In this document: one piece after another, positions 18,364-27,246 of the stretch | How the letters are laid out: the number at the start of each line of letters is the position of its first letter | Numbering within the stretch: the stretch's first letter is position 1 | NCBI GenBank assembly: GCA_021777105.1 | Contig: JAIQZQ010000029.1 | Location: forward strand, 62,001 to 126,000 | DNA length: 64,000 nt | From: Candidatus Anammoxibacter sp. | GTDB taxonomy: Bacteria > Planctomycetota > Brocadiia > Brocadiales > Anammoxibacteraceae | Reading direction: 5' to 3' | Notes under the pieces: model-generated | What the model was told of the DNA's origin: nothing | Database searches by the model: none | Seen by the model: the letters and a program-made list of their open reading frames with translations, nothing else | Position numbers and translations under genes: made by a program

Positions 18364-20610
18364 ATGTTGCTAAGAAATCTAAAGATAGGTTACCGCCTCG
18401 GCATATGTTTCACACTGATACTTGCGTCGCTTACGATAGTCACATTTTACGGACTTGAGAAAATGGAGTTTATATCAAACAGCACTACGCGCATGTATAA
18501 ACACCCATTGGCTGTAAACAAAGCCGTGTTAAGGATTACCACAGACATAATCAAGATACATCGCGCAATGAAAGACGTTGTTTTAGCCTCAAATATAGAC
18601 GAAATTAAAACCACGCTTACAGAAGTTGGCAAACTTGAAAAAGAGGTGTATGACAATTTCATGATTATAGACGAACGCTTCCTCGGCGAAAAGACTCTGC
18701 ACAAAAAGGCCTTGACGTTATTTTATACCTGGGGGCCTATTCGCGACGAGGTTGTCGCCTTGATGCGGTCCGGAGAAGACCAAAAAGCGGCTTTTATAAC
18801 AAAAACTAAAGGGGCAAATCATGTTGCCCGGCTTGAAGACGCAATGAAAGCCCTTGCAGACTTTGCGGACGGCAAAGCCACTGAATTTTACAGAGACTCT
18901 CTAAACGCGGAGAACCATGCTATAAAGTTGATGAGCATTCTTATGATTATAACGATTGTGTCGGTATTAATATTGGCAGTTCTTTCAACTTTGAGCATTA
19001 CGAGGCCGCTTATATCATTAAAAGACTCTATGTTGAATTATAAAGGCGGCATACCGGAAATACCGGCGCAAATAGAATCGCGCGATGAAATCGGCCGGCT
19101 TTCCGAGTCGTTCACAAAAATGGCCGAAGAGATTAAGCGCACTACGGTGTCAAAGGATTATATGGAAAACATCCTTGCCGGAATGCACGACACGCTGGCG
19201 GTAATATCGCCTGAATTTGAAGTTGTCATGGTAAACAGGCCGTTTTGCGAGCTGCTGGGCTATGAAAAGGATGAAATAACAGGCAAACCATTTAAAAACT
19301 TTTTGCTTAATAAGGAGCTGTTTACAGAAACCGAACTGACCGGCTTAAATGAAAACGGCTATTTTTACAACGCTGAAAAAGTGTACACGGCAAAAAACGG
19401 CGAGCAGATAGCCGCCCTTTTTTCAGCTTCTTTGATGAAAAACAACTCAGGCAAAGATAGTGATATAATATGCGCGGCTAAAGATATACGCAAATACAAA
19501 AAGGCTGAAAAGATGACGCAGCATTTGGGCCGCATTATCGACGGATCGTTAAACGAAGTATATGTGTTTGACTCAGTCACAAAGCGTTTTATAACGGTTA
19601 ACAAGGGGGCAAGGCACAACATTGGATATTCCATGGATGAACTTCGCCGCCTTACACCGGTGGATATTAAACCGGCTTTTACTGTTGACTCTTTTGAGGA
19701 GCTTGTTCAGCCGCTTACCGCCGGCGAGCGCGACATGCTACATTTTGAAACGATTCACAAACGGAAAGACGGCTCTACATATCCGGTTGACATATATTTG
19801 CAACTTTCAGACCTGGGCGACAAAAAAGCGTTTGTGGCGATTATATTGGACATCACAACACGCAAACAATACGAAAACGAAAGGGACAATTTTATAAATG
19901 AGCTGGAATCAAAAAACGCTGAACTTGAACGCTTTACATACACGGTATCCCATGACCTGAAAAGCCCATTGGTTACGGTCAAAGGTTTTATCGGATTTCT
20001 TGAAAAGGACATTCAAAAAGGGGACACTGAGCATGTAAACGACGATATTGCGCGAATCGGCAGCGCTGTAAAAAAAATGGAAGCCCTGCTCAACGAGTTG
20101 CTTGAACTTTCGCGCATAGGCAGGCTTGTAAATCCCCCGGAATGGGCAAGCCTTGAAGAGACGGCAACAGAAGCGTCCAAACTTGTCGCCGGACATATTG
20201 ATAAACGCGACGCAACAATTAATATTGCGCCCGGTATGCCGTCTGTTTTTGCCGACAAACAGCGCCTGGTTGAGACTCTTCAGAATTTAATTGAAAACGC
20301 AATAAAATATATGGGCGATCAAAAGAATCCGCGAGTGGAAATAGGGTGTAGAAAAGGATGCGGCGAGAATATTTTCTTTGTAAGGGACAACGGCATTGGC
20401 ATTGAGCCTGAATATCACGATAAGATTTTTAAGCTGTTTGAAAAACTAGACCCAAAAAGCGACGGGACAGGCATTGGCCTTGCCATTGTAAAACGAATAA
20501 TCGAAACGCATAAAGGAAAAATATGGGTGGAGTCGGAAGGCTGCGGCAAAGGCAGCGCGTTCTGCTTTACAATTGGCCAACAACCTGATAAGGTTGCGGC
20601 TAATAGTTAA
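18364..20610 (+). CDS. Transmembrane histidine kinase with four-helix sensor, HAMP and two PAS domains
   Basis: About 748 residues from the chosen ATG at 18364, which gives the classic MLLRNLKIGYRLG start of four-helix-bundle chemoreceptor-type sensors; an upstream in-frame GTG at 18313 is possible. Two membrane segments flank a helical periplasmic bundle. HAMP, two PAS domains, a HisKA of the phytochrome-kinase type (H-box TVSHDLKSPLVTVKGF) and an ATPase domain (NLIENAIKY, DNGIGIE, FKLFEKL, GTGIGLAIV) follow. It is flanked by two Rcp1-like receivers, its likely targets. Confidence 0.9.
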   Translation: MLLRNLKIGYRLGICFTLILASLTIVTFYGLEKMEFISNSTTRMYKHPLAVNKAVLRITTDIIKIHRAMKDVVLASNIDEIKTTLTEVGKLEKEVYDNFMIIDERFLGEKTLHKKALTLFYTWGPIRDEVVALMRSGEDQKAAFITKTKGANHVARLEDAMKALADFADGKATEFYRDSLNAENHAIKLMSILMIITIVSVLILAVLSTLSITRPLISLKDSMLNYKGGIPEIPAQIESRDEIGRLSESFTKMAEEIKRTTVSKDYMENILAGMHDTLAVISPEFEVVMVNRPFCELLGYEKDEITGKPFKNFLLNKELFTETELTGLNENGYFYNAEKVYTAKNGEQIAALFSASLMKNNSGKDSDIICAAKDIRKYKKAEKMTQHLGRIIDGSLNEVYVFDSVTKRFITVNKGARHNIGYSMDELRRLTPVDIKPAFTVDSFEELVQPLTAGERDMLHFETIHKRKDGSTYPVDIYLQLSDLGDKKAFVAIILDITTRKQYENERDNFINELESKNAELERFTYTVSHDLKSPLVTVKGFIGFLEKDIQKGDTEHVNDDIARIGSAVKKMEALLNELLELSRIGRLVNPPEWASLEETATEASKLVAGHIDKRDATINIAPGMPSVFADKQRLVETLQNLIENAIKYMGDQKNPRVEIGCRKGCGENIFFVRDNGIGIEPEYHDKIFKLFEKLDPKSDGTGIGLAIVKRIIETHKGKIWVESEGCGKGSAFCFTIGQQPDKVAANS

Positions 20611-20634
20611 AAAGTAAATTGAGCTATTTTAAAT

Positions 20635-20766
20635 ACCCCCTCCCCTAACCCCTCCCACAAAGGGGAGGGGAATTGCGCTCTTTAAGCTTATTTTGGTTAA
20701 AATCAGGATTTTAAATATTTACCTTTATTTCCCCATCCCTTGATGGGAGGGGTTTAGGGGAGGGTG
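20635..20766. repeat. CT-rich inverted-repeat element, copy 2
   Basis: The left arm CCCCCTCCCCTAACCCCTCC and a complementary right arm ending GGTTTAGGGGAGGG enclose about 90 bp of AT-rich sequence. Each arm itself contains a small internal hairpin. Same family as 14457-14620. Confidence 0.8.
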
Positions 20767-20844
20767 ATAGATATCGCTCAATGCAGGTAAAAAATATTTT
20801 GTAGAAACGTAAGAAAACAGGCGCAATTGTGGAGGAGAAAAGAT

Positions 20845-21300
20845 ATGGAAAACAACAATCTAAAAGGGCAACCAATTAATATATTATTAGTGGAGGATAA
20901 TGAGGACCACGCCGCTTTAATTAAAAGGAACTTTAGCGAACATCGAGTGGCAAACAACATTCACCATGTATTTGACGGCGAGGCGGCGCTGGATTACCTT
21001 TTCCACAAAGGGGATTACAGCGATCCCGCGGCAAGCCCTAAGCCAAATGTCATACTCCTTGACCTGCGGCTTCCTAAAATTGACGGGCTTGAAGTTTTGC
21101 AAAAGATTAAAGCTGTTGAAGAGACAAATACAATACCTGTGGTGGTATTAACAACTTCTTCCGCAGAGTTGGATATGCTGGAAGCTTATAAGGAGAACGT
21201 AAACAGCTATCTTGTTAAGCCGGTTGATTTCCGGAAATTTTCAAATCTAATGGAAGATTTAGGTTTTTATTGGTTAATGTGGAATAGATGCCCTGTATAA
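20845..21300 (+). CDS. Single-domain response regulator (Rcp1-like)
   Basis: A 151-residue receiver-only protein. It has ILLVEDNEDH, the phospho-acceptor Asp in VILLDLRLPKIDG, VVLTTS and SYLVKPVDF, with the insertion loop of Rcp1-type regulators. The start at 20845 is chosen because GGAGGAG lies 8 nt upstream; an in-frame ATG at 20827 lacks a site. It probably exchanges phosphate with the histidine kinase encoded just upstream. Confidence 0.9.
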   Translation: MENNNLKGQPINILLVEDNEDHAALIKRNFSEHRVANNIHHVFDGEAALDYLFHKGDYSDPAASPKPNVILLDLRLPKIDGLEVLQKIKAVEETNTIPVVVLTTSSAELDMLEAYKENVNSYLVKPVDFRKFSNLMEDLGFYWLMWNRCPV

Positions 21301-21414
21301 AGGTCATTCGTATCAGTTTAGAACTTTGAAAATTTTAAAGTCTAAAGAATAAGAAAGCTCTCATAAAAACCTTATGGCATGGATACTGGATGCTGGTTTC
21401 TAGATGCCGGCTGC

Positions 21415-21510
21415 CGGTATGATTTTAAATTTGCTTCATGTCAAAGACATGAAACCAACAATCTAGTATCAAGCATCTAGTATCAAGCATCTAGTATCTA
21501 GTATCAAAAG
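21415..21510. repeat. Heptad-repeat tract (ATCTAGT/ATCAAGC)
   Basis: Repeated units ATCTAGT, ATCAAGC and related heptads occupy most of this stretch, preceded by GGATGCTGG and AGATGCCGG variants from 21380. It is related to tracts at 5476-5525 and 9205-9260. The whole 21301-21596 gap is otherwise without a gene. Confidence 0.75.
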
Positions 21511-21596
21511 ACATTGCGCAACTATTAATGTCATAGCCACAAATTTTAGCCGGCATATTTTTCAAACAACTAAATTGTTACGATCATTCAAGAAAA

Positions 21597-23063
21597 ATGA
21601 GCGAGAAAAATAATAAAAAATTGAAAATACTTCTTGTTGAAGACGACGAAAGCCACTCGGAGCTTATACGCAGATCGTTTGAATCAAGCCCGGTTACAGC
21701 TGAAATATCAGTGACAACAAACCTGGCGGAGACCTGCGGCAAGTTAAATGATTTCACCCCTGATCTGGCAATTGTTGATTACTTGCTGCAAGACGGCAAA
21801 GGCACTGAAATACTTAAAGATGAAAATTTAAATATAACGTGGCCTGTGCTAATAATGACCAGTTATGGAGATGAAAAAATCGCTGTTGAGGCAATACGCC
21901 TGGGGGCTATTGATTATGTTGTAAAAACAGGCGAAACCCTTTCGTCAATGCCTGAAATTTGTTTAAGGGTATTAAGACAATGGGGCCTTATAATGAAAGA
22001 GAAGAGGGCGGAGGAGAAGTATAAGGCGATATTTGAGTCGTCAAAAGACGCGATACTTATGGTGGACCTTAATCAAAACATACTGGAGTGGAACAACGGG
22101 GCTGAAGCGCTTTATGGATATAAAAGGGAAGAGGTTGTCGGCAAGTTTATACCGATTGTGCCTAAAGATAAAATGAAGGAACTTAGAATCGTGCATGAAA
22201 AGCTTCTAAATGGAGAACATATGCAGAACTTTGAAACCCGAAGAAAAGCCAAAAACGGGACGTTTAAAGATGTAGTAATAACGCTTTCGCCTATTAAAGA
22301 TGAAAAGAATAATATTATTGCCGTCAGCAGCATTGCGCGCGATATTACAACCGAAAAAAAATTAAAGAGACAGATGCAACAGACGGAAAAATTAACCGGC
22401 ATAGGACAACTGGCCGCGGGAATTGCGCATCAGCTTAACACGCCATTGGCGTCTATCCGCCTATCCGCCCAAATGTTGGAAGACGCCGTGGACAATAATG
22501 AATCGCTGCACGATGTAAAAAAGATCGTTCGCCAGACAGAGTATTGCAGCAAGATTATTAACAAGCTGTTGGAATTTTCAAGGCCGCCAGGGGCGGAAAA
22601 AAGATGGATACGGCTTCGTTTGCTGATTAATGACGTTGAAAAATTACTGGAAAAGGTTTTAAGCAATAAAGATATAACTATCAAAAAAGAGTTCACGCTT
22701 AAGAACGACAAAATCCTGGCAAACAAAAACCAGATTGAACAGGTGGTTTTTAATCTAATATCCAACGCGGTAGACGCAATGCCTAACGGAGGAGTGGTTG
22801 TTATTGCCGTTGAAGTATCGGACGATAATAAAATATGCGTAAAAATAAGCGACACAGGCCCGGGCATTGACGATGAACATCTGCATAAGATTTTTGATCC
22901 GTTTTTTACAACAAAAAAGATCGGACAAGGCACGGGACTAGGGCTATCAATATGTTACGGTCTGGTAGAGGAAAATGAAGGCACAATAGATGTTGAGAGC
23001 GCGCCGGGCAAGGGCGCTACTTTTACAATTAAATTTCCATTAACAAACGACAAATCCGGATAG
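21597..23063 (+). CDS. Hybrid REC-PAS histidine kinase
   Basis: A 488-residue soluble kinase. The receiver domain is N-terminal (about 8-125; LLVEDDESH, phospho-acceptor in LAIVDYLL, MTSYG, VVKTGE). A PAS domain (about 140-255) precedes HisKA with the H-box GIAHQLNTPLASI. The ATPase domain has NLISNAVDAM, DTGPGIDD, FDPFFTTK and GTGLGLSI. It has no membrane segment. The downstream sigma-54 activator begins 5 nt after its stop, so the two are an NtrB/NtrC-like pair. The ribosome site is weak. Confidence 0.92.
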   Translation: MSEKNNKKLKILLVEDDESHSELIRRSFESSPVTAEISVTTNLAETCGKLNDFTPDLAIVDYLLQDGKGTEILKDENLNITWPVLIMTSYGDEKIAVEAIRLGAIDYVVKTGETLSSMPEICLRVLRQWGLIMKEKRAEEKYKAIFESSKDAILMVDLNQNILEWNNGAEALYGYKREEVVGKFIPIVPKDKMKELRIVHEKLLNGEHMQNFETRRKAKNGTFKDVVITLSPIKDEKNNIIAVSSIARDITTEKKLKRQMQQTEKLTGIGQLAAGIAHQLNTPLASIRLSAQMLEDAVDNNESLHDVKKIVRQTEYCSKIINKLLEFSRPPGAEKRWIRLRLLINDVEKLLEKVLSNKDITIKKEFTLKNDKILANKNQIEQVVFNLISNAVDAMPNGGVVVIAVEVSDDNKICVKISDTGPGIDDEHLHKIFDPFFTTKKIGQGTGLGLSICYGLVEENEGTIDVESAPGKGATFTIKFPLTNDKSG

Positions 23064-23068
23064 AGCTA

Positions 23069-24451
23069 ATGAAACATATTAAAACGCTTATTGTTGAAGA
23101 CGACAGAGACCTGGCCGACTCATGTAAAAGGCTTTTAAAAAAGGCGAATATTACATCAGTAGTCGCGCGCACAGGCAATGAGGCCTTGCAAATATTTAAG
23201 GTGGATAAAGATATAGACATTGTATTGTCGGACCTTAAAATGCCTGAGATGGACGGGATAGAGTTGCTTAAAAGATTGAAGAAAATCAATCCCGCGGTAG
23301 AAGTGATTATTATGACGGGGTACGGCACGATACAAAACGCCGTGCGCGCAATAAAACTTGGCGCGTCAAACTACATTACCAAACCGTTTAACAAGGAAGA
23401 GCTTATCAACGCAATTGAAAAAATTGTTGAGAAAAACAGCCTTAAAAACCAGGTTTTGTCGCTTAGGTCGGAACTGGATCAAATGCAGGGTTTTGAAAAC
23501 CTTATCGGCAACAGCAAGGAGATGAACGCTGTTTATGAAGGTATAAAAGCGGCGGCAAGAAACAACAGCACAGTTCTTATAGTAGGCGAAAGCGGCACGG
23601 GCAAGGAGCTTGTCGCAAGGGCGATACACTCCAACTCGCCAAAATCAAAAGGGCCGTTTGTGCCGGTTAATTGCGGGGCTATTCCAAAAGATTTGATCGA
23701 AAGCGAATTCTTCGGCCACAAAAAGGGAGCTTTTACAACTGCCGACTACACAACCGAGGGGTTGTTTAGAAAGGCTGAAAAAGGCACGATATTTCTTGAT
23801 GAAATCGGTGAAATGCACAAGGACACACAGGTTAAGTTGCTACGCGTATTGCAGGATAAAAAAGTGAGGCCCGTTGGCGGAACCGAAGAGTACCCTTTGG
23901 ACGTAAAGGTAATAGCCGCCACAAACCGCGCGCTATCCGACTTGACGGAAAAACATCTTTTGCGTGAAGACCTTTTTTATAGAATAAGCGTAATAACTAT
24001 TACTACGCCGCCTTTAAGGGATCATCCTGAAGACATACCTTTGCTTGTCAAACGTTACATAAACAAATTCAACGCCCATTTCAGCATGAACGCGCAAGGC
24101 ATGGATAGAAAAGCCCTTGATATACTAATGGACTATCACTGGCCCGGCAATGTGCGCGAACTTGAAAACCTGATGGAAGGCCTTTTCGCAATGGGCATTA
24201 ATGACTCAATAACTATAAGCGACCTGCCGAACAAGTTTATAAATCCGACAAAATCGGCAAGCTCAAGCGCCGATAGAGTTTCCAGACAGGAAGAAACAAA
24301 AGTATCCTCGCTCAAAGAGACTGAGCGCAACCTCGTCAAACAAGCCCTAATAGAGAGCAAAGGCAACAAAAGCAAAGCCGCCCAAAAACTCGGAATTTCC
24401 CGAACCCGCCTTTATAAAAAGCTGGATCAGTATGGATTAAAAGATATCTAA
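23069..24451 (+). CDS. Sigma-54-dependent response regulator (NtrC family)
   Basis: A 460-residue activator. The receiver domain (about 1-120) has its phospho-acceptor in VLSDLKMPEMDG. The AAA+ domain (about 140-370) has Walker A GESGTGKE, Walker B FLDEIGEM and the sigma-54 contact loop GAFTTA in place of the canonical GAFTGA. A C-terminal Fis-type helix-turn-helix (KSKAAQKLGISRTRLYKKL) completes it. It should activate sigma-54 promoters when phosphorylated by the adjacent hybrid kinase. Targets are not evident from the sequence. Confidence 0.93.
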   Translation: MKHIKTLIVEDDRDLADSCKRLLKKANITSVVARTGNEALQIFKVDKDIDIVLSDLKMPEMDGIELLKRLKKINPAVEVIIMTGYGTIQNAVRAIKLGASNYITKPFNKEELINAIEKIVEKNSLKNQVLSLRSELDQMQGFENLIGNSKEMNAVYEGIKAAARNNSTVLIVGESGTGKELVARAIHSNSPKSKGPFVPVNCGAIPKDLIESEFFGHKKGAFTTADYTTEGLFRKAEKGTIFLDEIGEMHKDTQVKLLRVLQDKKVRPVGGTEEYPLDVKVIAATNRALSDLTEKHLLREDLFYRISVITITTPPLRDHPEDIPLLVKRYINKFNAHFSMNAQGMDRKALDILMDYHWPGNVRELENLMEGLFAMGINDSITISDLPNKFINPTKSASSSADRVSRQEETKVSSLKETERNLVKQALIESKGNKSKAAQKLGISRTRLYKKLDQYGLKDI

Positions 24452-24670
24452 AGTTTAGGTATATTTTTTATTAAAAAGCAAGGGACTAAAATGAAGGGGC
24501 GTTTTAGATTTGCCGGCCTTCCATCATAGTCATCTGCAAATAATATATATACCTATACTTTAGTTCACTTTTAACTTTAGATCACTTTAGTCACTTGCTT
24601 ATACGGTGGCCTTCGGGCCCTCTTAATTGCCACGATTAATATTCTCTCTGAATTCAGTTTGAACTTACAC

Positions 24671-25663
24671 TTAAACATCTATAATAGTTTTAAGTATTCC
24701 AGGATTTTGCGCATATCCAAATGCTTCAATTGCCTGATCCAGAGAAAATGTTTTGCTTATTAGTTGTGAGAGCGGTAATTGGTTAGTAAAATTTGAGAGA
24801 AAATTGATGGCAGCTTCAAACCTCCCGCATCTGGAGCCAATTATTGAAATCTCATCCACAACAACCTTTGACGGATTAAATGAAATATCTCCCGCATATG
24901 TGCTTTTCAGCATGACAATGCCACGGGGTTTAGTATTTTCAATAGCCATTTCCAAAGCATCCCCATTTCCCGTGGCTTCAATAACAAGATCATAAACGCC
25001 CTTGCGGAATTCTTCTAACGGCGCAATTGACACCCCAAGCGTTTTTGCGATAGAGAGTTTCTCTCTATGTTTTCCAACCATTGTGGTCGAATAGCCGGAG
25101 AGCTTCATTACAAAGGAGATAAGCAACCCTAATTTACCATCGCCTAAAATTAAAATTTCGGATTCATCAGGAATTTCCACCTGATCCAGAATTTCTAAAG
25201 CCGCAGCCAAAGGTTCAATAAAGATCGCGGCGCTATCAGGGATATTATCCGGAATTACAAAAATATTGGTTTGTGGAACAACAATATATTCCGCAAGCGC
25301 CCCATTTCTGTTAATTATCCCCATAACCGTTCTATGCGAACAGTGTCGCGACAATCCTTTTTTGCAAAAGTCACACTCCCCACAAGCGCAATTAATCTCG
25401 GCAGTAACACGTTTCCCGATCATGCCGGGGTCATCACAATCCACCACCGTACCTATAAATTCATGTCCCAAAATCCCGTTAAAGCCGGGAACATAACCTT
25501 TAATTATTTCAAGATCAGTATTACAAATCCCCGCCTTGTATACCTTAACAAGCGCTTCCCCGCTTTTTGGACGCGCTACAGGCTCTTGTTCAACTTGAAG
25601 AGAGCCGTTAAAAACAAGCGCTCTCATTGTTTCAGGGATATCATTTTCACCTAACTCCACCAA
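24671..25663 (-). CDS. Zinc-dependent medium-chain alcohol dehydrogenase
   Basis: A 330-residue member of the MDR family. The GroES-like N-terminal domain has the catalytic zinc ligands Cys in KAGICNTD and His-Glu in LGHEF, plus a four-cysteine structural zinc loop (CACGECDFC...RHC). The Rossmann domain has the nucleotide-binding turn LGDGKLGLL. The substrate is unknown; the sequence is threonine dehydrogenase/sorbitol dehydrogenase-like. The likely initiation is TTG at 25663 or the adjacent GTG, 7-10 nt after AGGAGG. It stands alone. Confidence 0.88.
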   Translation of the reverse strand: MVELGENDIPETMRALVFNGSLQVEQEPVARPKSGEALVKVYKAGICNTDLEIIKGYVPGFNGILGHEFIGTVVDCDDPGMIGKRVTAEINCACGECDFCKKGLSRHCSHRTVMGIINRNGALAEYIVVPQTNIFVIPDNIPDSAAIFIEPLAAALEILDQVEIPDESEILILGDGKLGLLISFVMKLSGYSTTMVGKHREKLSIAKTLGVSIAPLEEFRKGVYDLVIEATGNGDALEMAIENTKPRGIVMLKSTYAGDISFNPSKVVVDEISIIGSRCGRFEAAINFLSNFTNQLPLSQLISKTFSLDQAIEAFGYAQNPGILKTIIDV

Positions 25664-25699
25664 AGCAAAACCTCCTTTATGTAATGGATTTATAATACG

Positions 25700-25764
25700 T
25701 TCAAACTGTTTTCAGAATAAATCTACAGAAACGCAAGCTTGTTACAAGGCTCATGCCTTGTAAC
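25700..25764. repeat. TTACAAGGC palindromic repeat element, copy 1
   Basis: GTTCAAACTGTTTTCAGAA leads into a hairpin, GTTACAAGGC (25741-25750) with GCCTTGTAAC (25755-25764). Copies with the same leader occur at 48663-48750 and 56710-56815, and an inverted one at 57125-57180. Confidence 0.8.
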
Positions 25765-25927
25765 GAGTAAAAAAACTCTTTTATCTATCGTTTTTCAATT
25801 ATTATAATTTGAAAACGATAAATTATAAACAAAAAGCTATAAGCCTGCGTAAAAATAACACAGTCATACCTAAAAAGAAACCGGCAAGTGATTTCCAGAA
25901 TGATATAGATAAATTAAGGAGGCTAAA

Positions 25928-26474
25928 ATGAAAAATGAAAACAGCATTAAGGTTGGCATTGCAACGGAACGGATGGTTAATGACGAATTTATAGACGCAT
26001 GGAAAAGAGCGGAAAATGACGCTATTGAAGAGAAGGAGGAAAAGTTGTATTATCTTACCGTTAAAACATTGTTAAGCGCGCTTTCAGATAAAAGACTAAT
26101 ACTGCTTCAAACTTTGCGTCATTTGGGAGATACAAGTATAAAAGCGCTAAGGGGCTGCGCAAAAATAACTTAGTCTAGCCACGCTCATCTTCAGGCCAGC
26201 TTTGAACTCTCTTCAATCGCCGAATCCTCAACGCAGTTATGGCTGCGCATCCGGTTCGGCTCAATCAGATTGTCCAAATTTAACCCAAATCTAAACGCAT
26301 CTAGACCAAGTTATTTTTGCGCAGTCCCTTAGTAAAGAGTTGAATCGAAATTATCGCAATGTTTATGATGATGTTAAGCTCCTTAAAAATGCGGGCCTAA
26401 TTCATGAAACAGATTCCAAAAGTATATTTGTGCCCTGGGACAGGATTTTAACTGAAATTGACCTTGCCGCTTAG
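25928..26474 (+). pseudogene. HVO_A0114-type winged-helix regulator disrupted by a MITE
   Basis: The 5' part (25928-26149) encodes an 74-residue segment ending ...LRHLGDTSIKAL, after which the frame enters inserted DNA and stops. The 3' part resumes at 26331 with SKELNRNYRNVYDDVKLLKNAGLIHETD...VPWDRILTEIDLAA and a stop at 26474. Together these match the helix-turn-helix and wing of HVO_A0114/MarR-like regulators, in which ALSKEL-RNY-NVYDDVK-L is the recognition region. AGGAGG precedes the ATG. The gene is inactivated by the ~180-bp element at 26150-26329. Such regulators often act as antitoxins, but no partner toxin is seen. Confidence 0.85.
26150..26329. mobile_element. 180-bp MITE with AGGGxCT termini, TA target (copy 1)
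   Basis: Terminal inverted repeats AGGGGCTGCGCAAAAATAAC and (complement of the right end) AGGGACTGCGCAAAAATAAC bound the element, which is flanked by TA on both sides. It encodes nothing. The interior matches the element at 52250-52431 in opposite orientation (shared CAATCTGATTGAG-CGAACCGG and CTGCGTTGAGGATTCG). The TA target is typical of IS630/Tc1-type elements, which would supply the transposase in trans. Confidence 0.85.
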
Positions 26475-26643
26475 AGAAACATACAATGCCGCTCTTTATT
26501 CTTTAAAATAAAGAATGACCGGAAAAATCAGATGTAAAACATTCGTGGGGCGGATTTTTATTATTTACAAATACATAAACAACAAAGACCTGCCCACGGC
26601 CACATCCCCAGTCAAAAGGAGATTTGCCCCCTATGGGTTTACA

Positions 26644-26702
26644 TCCAACGAAATAATAACGACCGGCATTTTTTTGCCGCCCGGTTGAATTGCTTGTTAT
26701 GC
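26644..26702 (-). other. Integron-type attC recombination site (59-base element)
   Basis: The plus strand reads ATCCAAC (26644-26650) and ends GTTATGC (26696-26702), matching RYYYAAC and GTTRRRY core-site patterns apart from one degenerate position in the latter. The interior is imperfectly palindromic: ACGACCGG pairs with CCGGTTG around a CATTTTTTTGCCG loop. The upstream gene's stop codon lies inside the core site, as is common in cassettes. No integrase gene is present in the window. Confidence 0.65.
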
Positions 26703-27077
26703 CATACTTTTATATTTAATAAAGTGGGTTGCATATACTTTTTCAATATAGGGGTTGCCTGATTTTGAAAACCTCAAGGTTATCTTTCGGCCCTTGCCAT
26801 ATGATTTGTAAGCAGTGAAGCTCTCCTTCAGTTTTCCATTAATGCAGTTTGCGCGCACTTTTTTGAGAATGAAACTAACCTTGCTTAGATTTACGCTAAT
26901 GCATTTTTCCAGATACGAAACTCTCTTCATTCTCCACGCTTCAATATCTTTTTCTGTAAGATAACCCAACTCTACAAATACATTTATGAAACTAATATGC
27001 CCTTTCAGCTTTAAAAGCTTTGATGTAATTGGGCTTAGTTTTTTCTCCAGTTCCCTTTTATTCATTTGCGTTGTCAC
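26697..27077 (-). CDS. Conserved hypothetical protein (integron-cassette-like)
   Basis: Up to 126 residues from GTG at 27077, or 122 from ATG at 27065. No domain is recognised. It is basic, with a C-terminal segment SYGKGRKITLRFSKSGNPYIEKVYATHFI that looks conserved in character, and no signal peptide or membrane segment. Its stop codon overlaps the attC core, suggesting that it is the reading frame of a gene cassette. No clear ribosome site is visible. Confidence 0.6.
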   Translation of the reverse strand: MTTQMNKRELEKKLSPITSKLLKLKGHISFINVFVELGYLTEKDIEAWRMKRVSYLEKCISVNLSKVSFILKKVRANCINGKLKESFTAYKSYGKGRKITLRFSKSGNPYIEKVYATHFIKYKSMA

Positions 27078-27135
27078 TATTCATTTCTAAAAGTCCGCTT
27101 AATAATAAATCCGGTTTTATTGGTTGTAAGTTTGC

Positions 27136-27142
27136 GTTAGAT
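27136..27142. other. Possible half attC site (GTTAGAT)
   Basis: GTTAGAT matches GTTRRRY and is preceded by GGTTGTAAGTTTGC, the typical arm of an attC site. The complementary left arm is missing because the next reading frame begins there. It is weak on its own. Confidence 0.3.
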
Positions 27143-27246
27143 TTGTGAGATACGGAGTCGTGAGACATTGATATTTTTATGAATTGAGTATTCAGTTTTT
27201 CGGATCTAAAGTTTATTGCAGAGTATTATGACTGCCGGCGCTTCCA

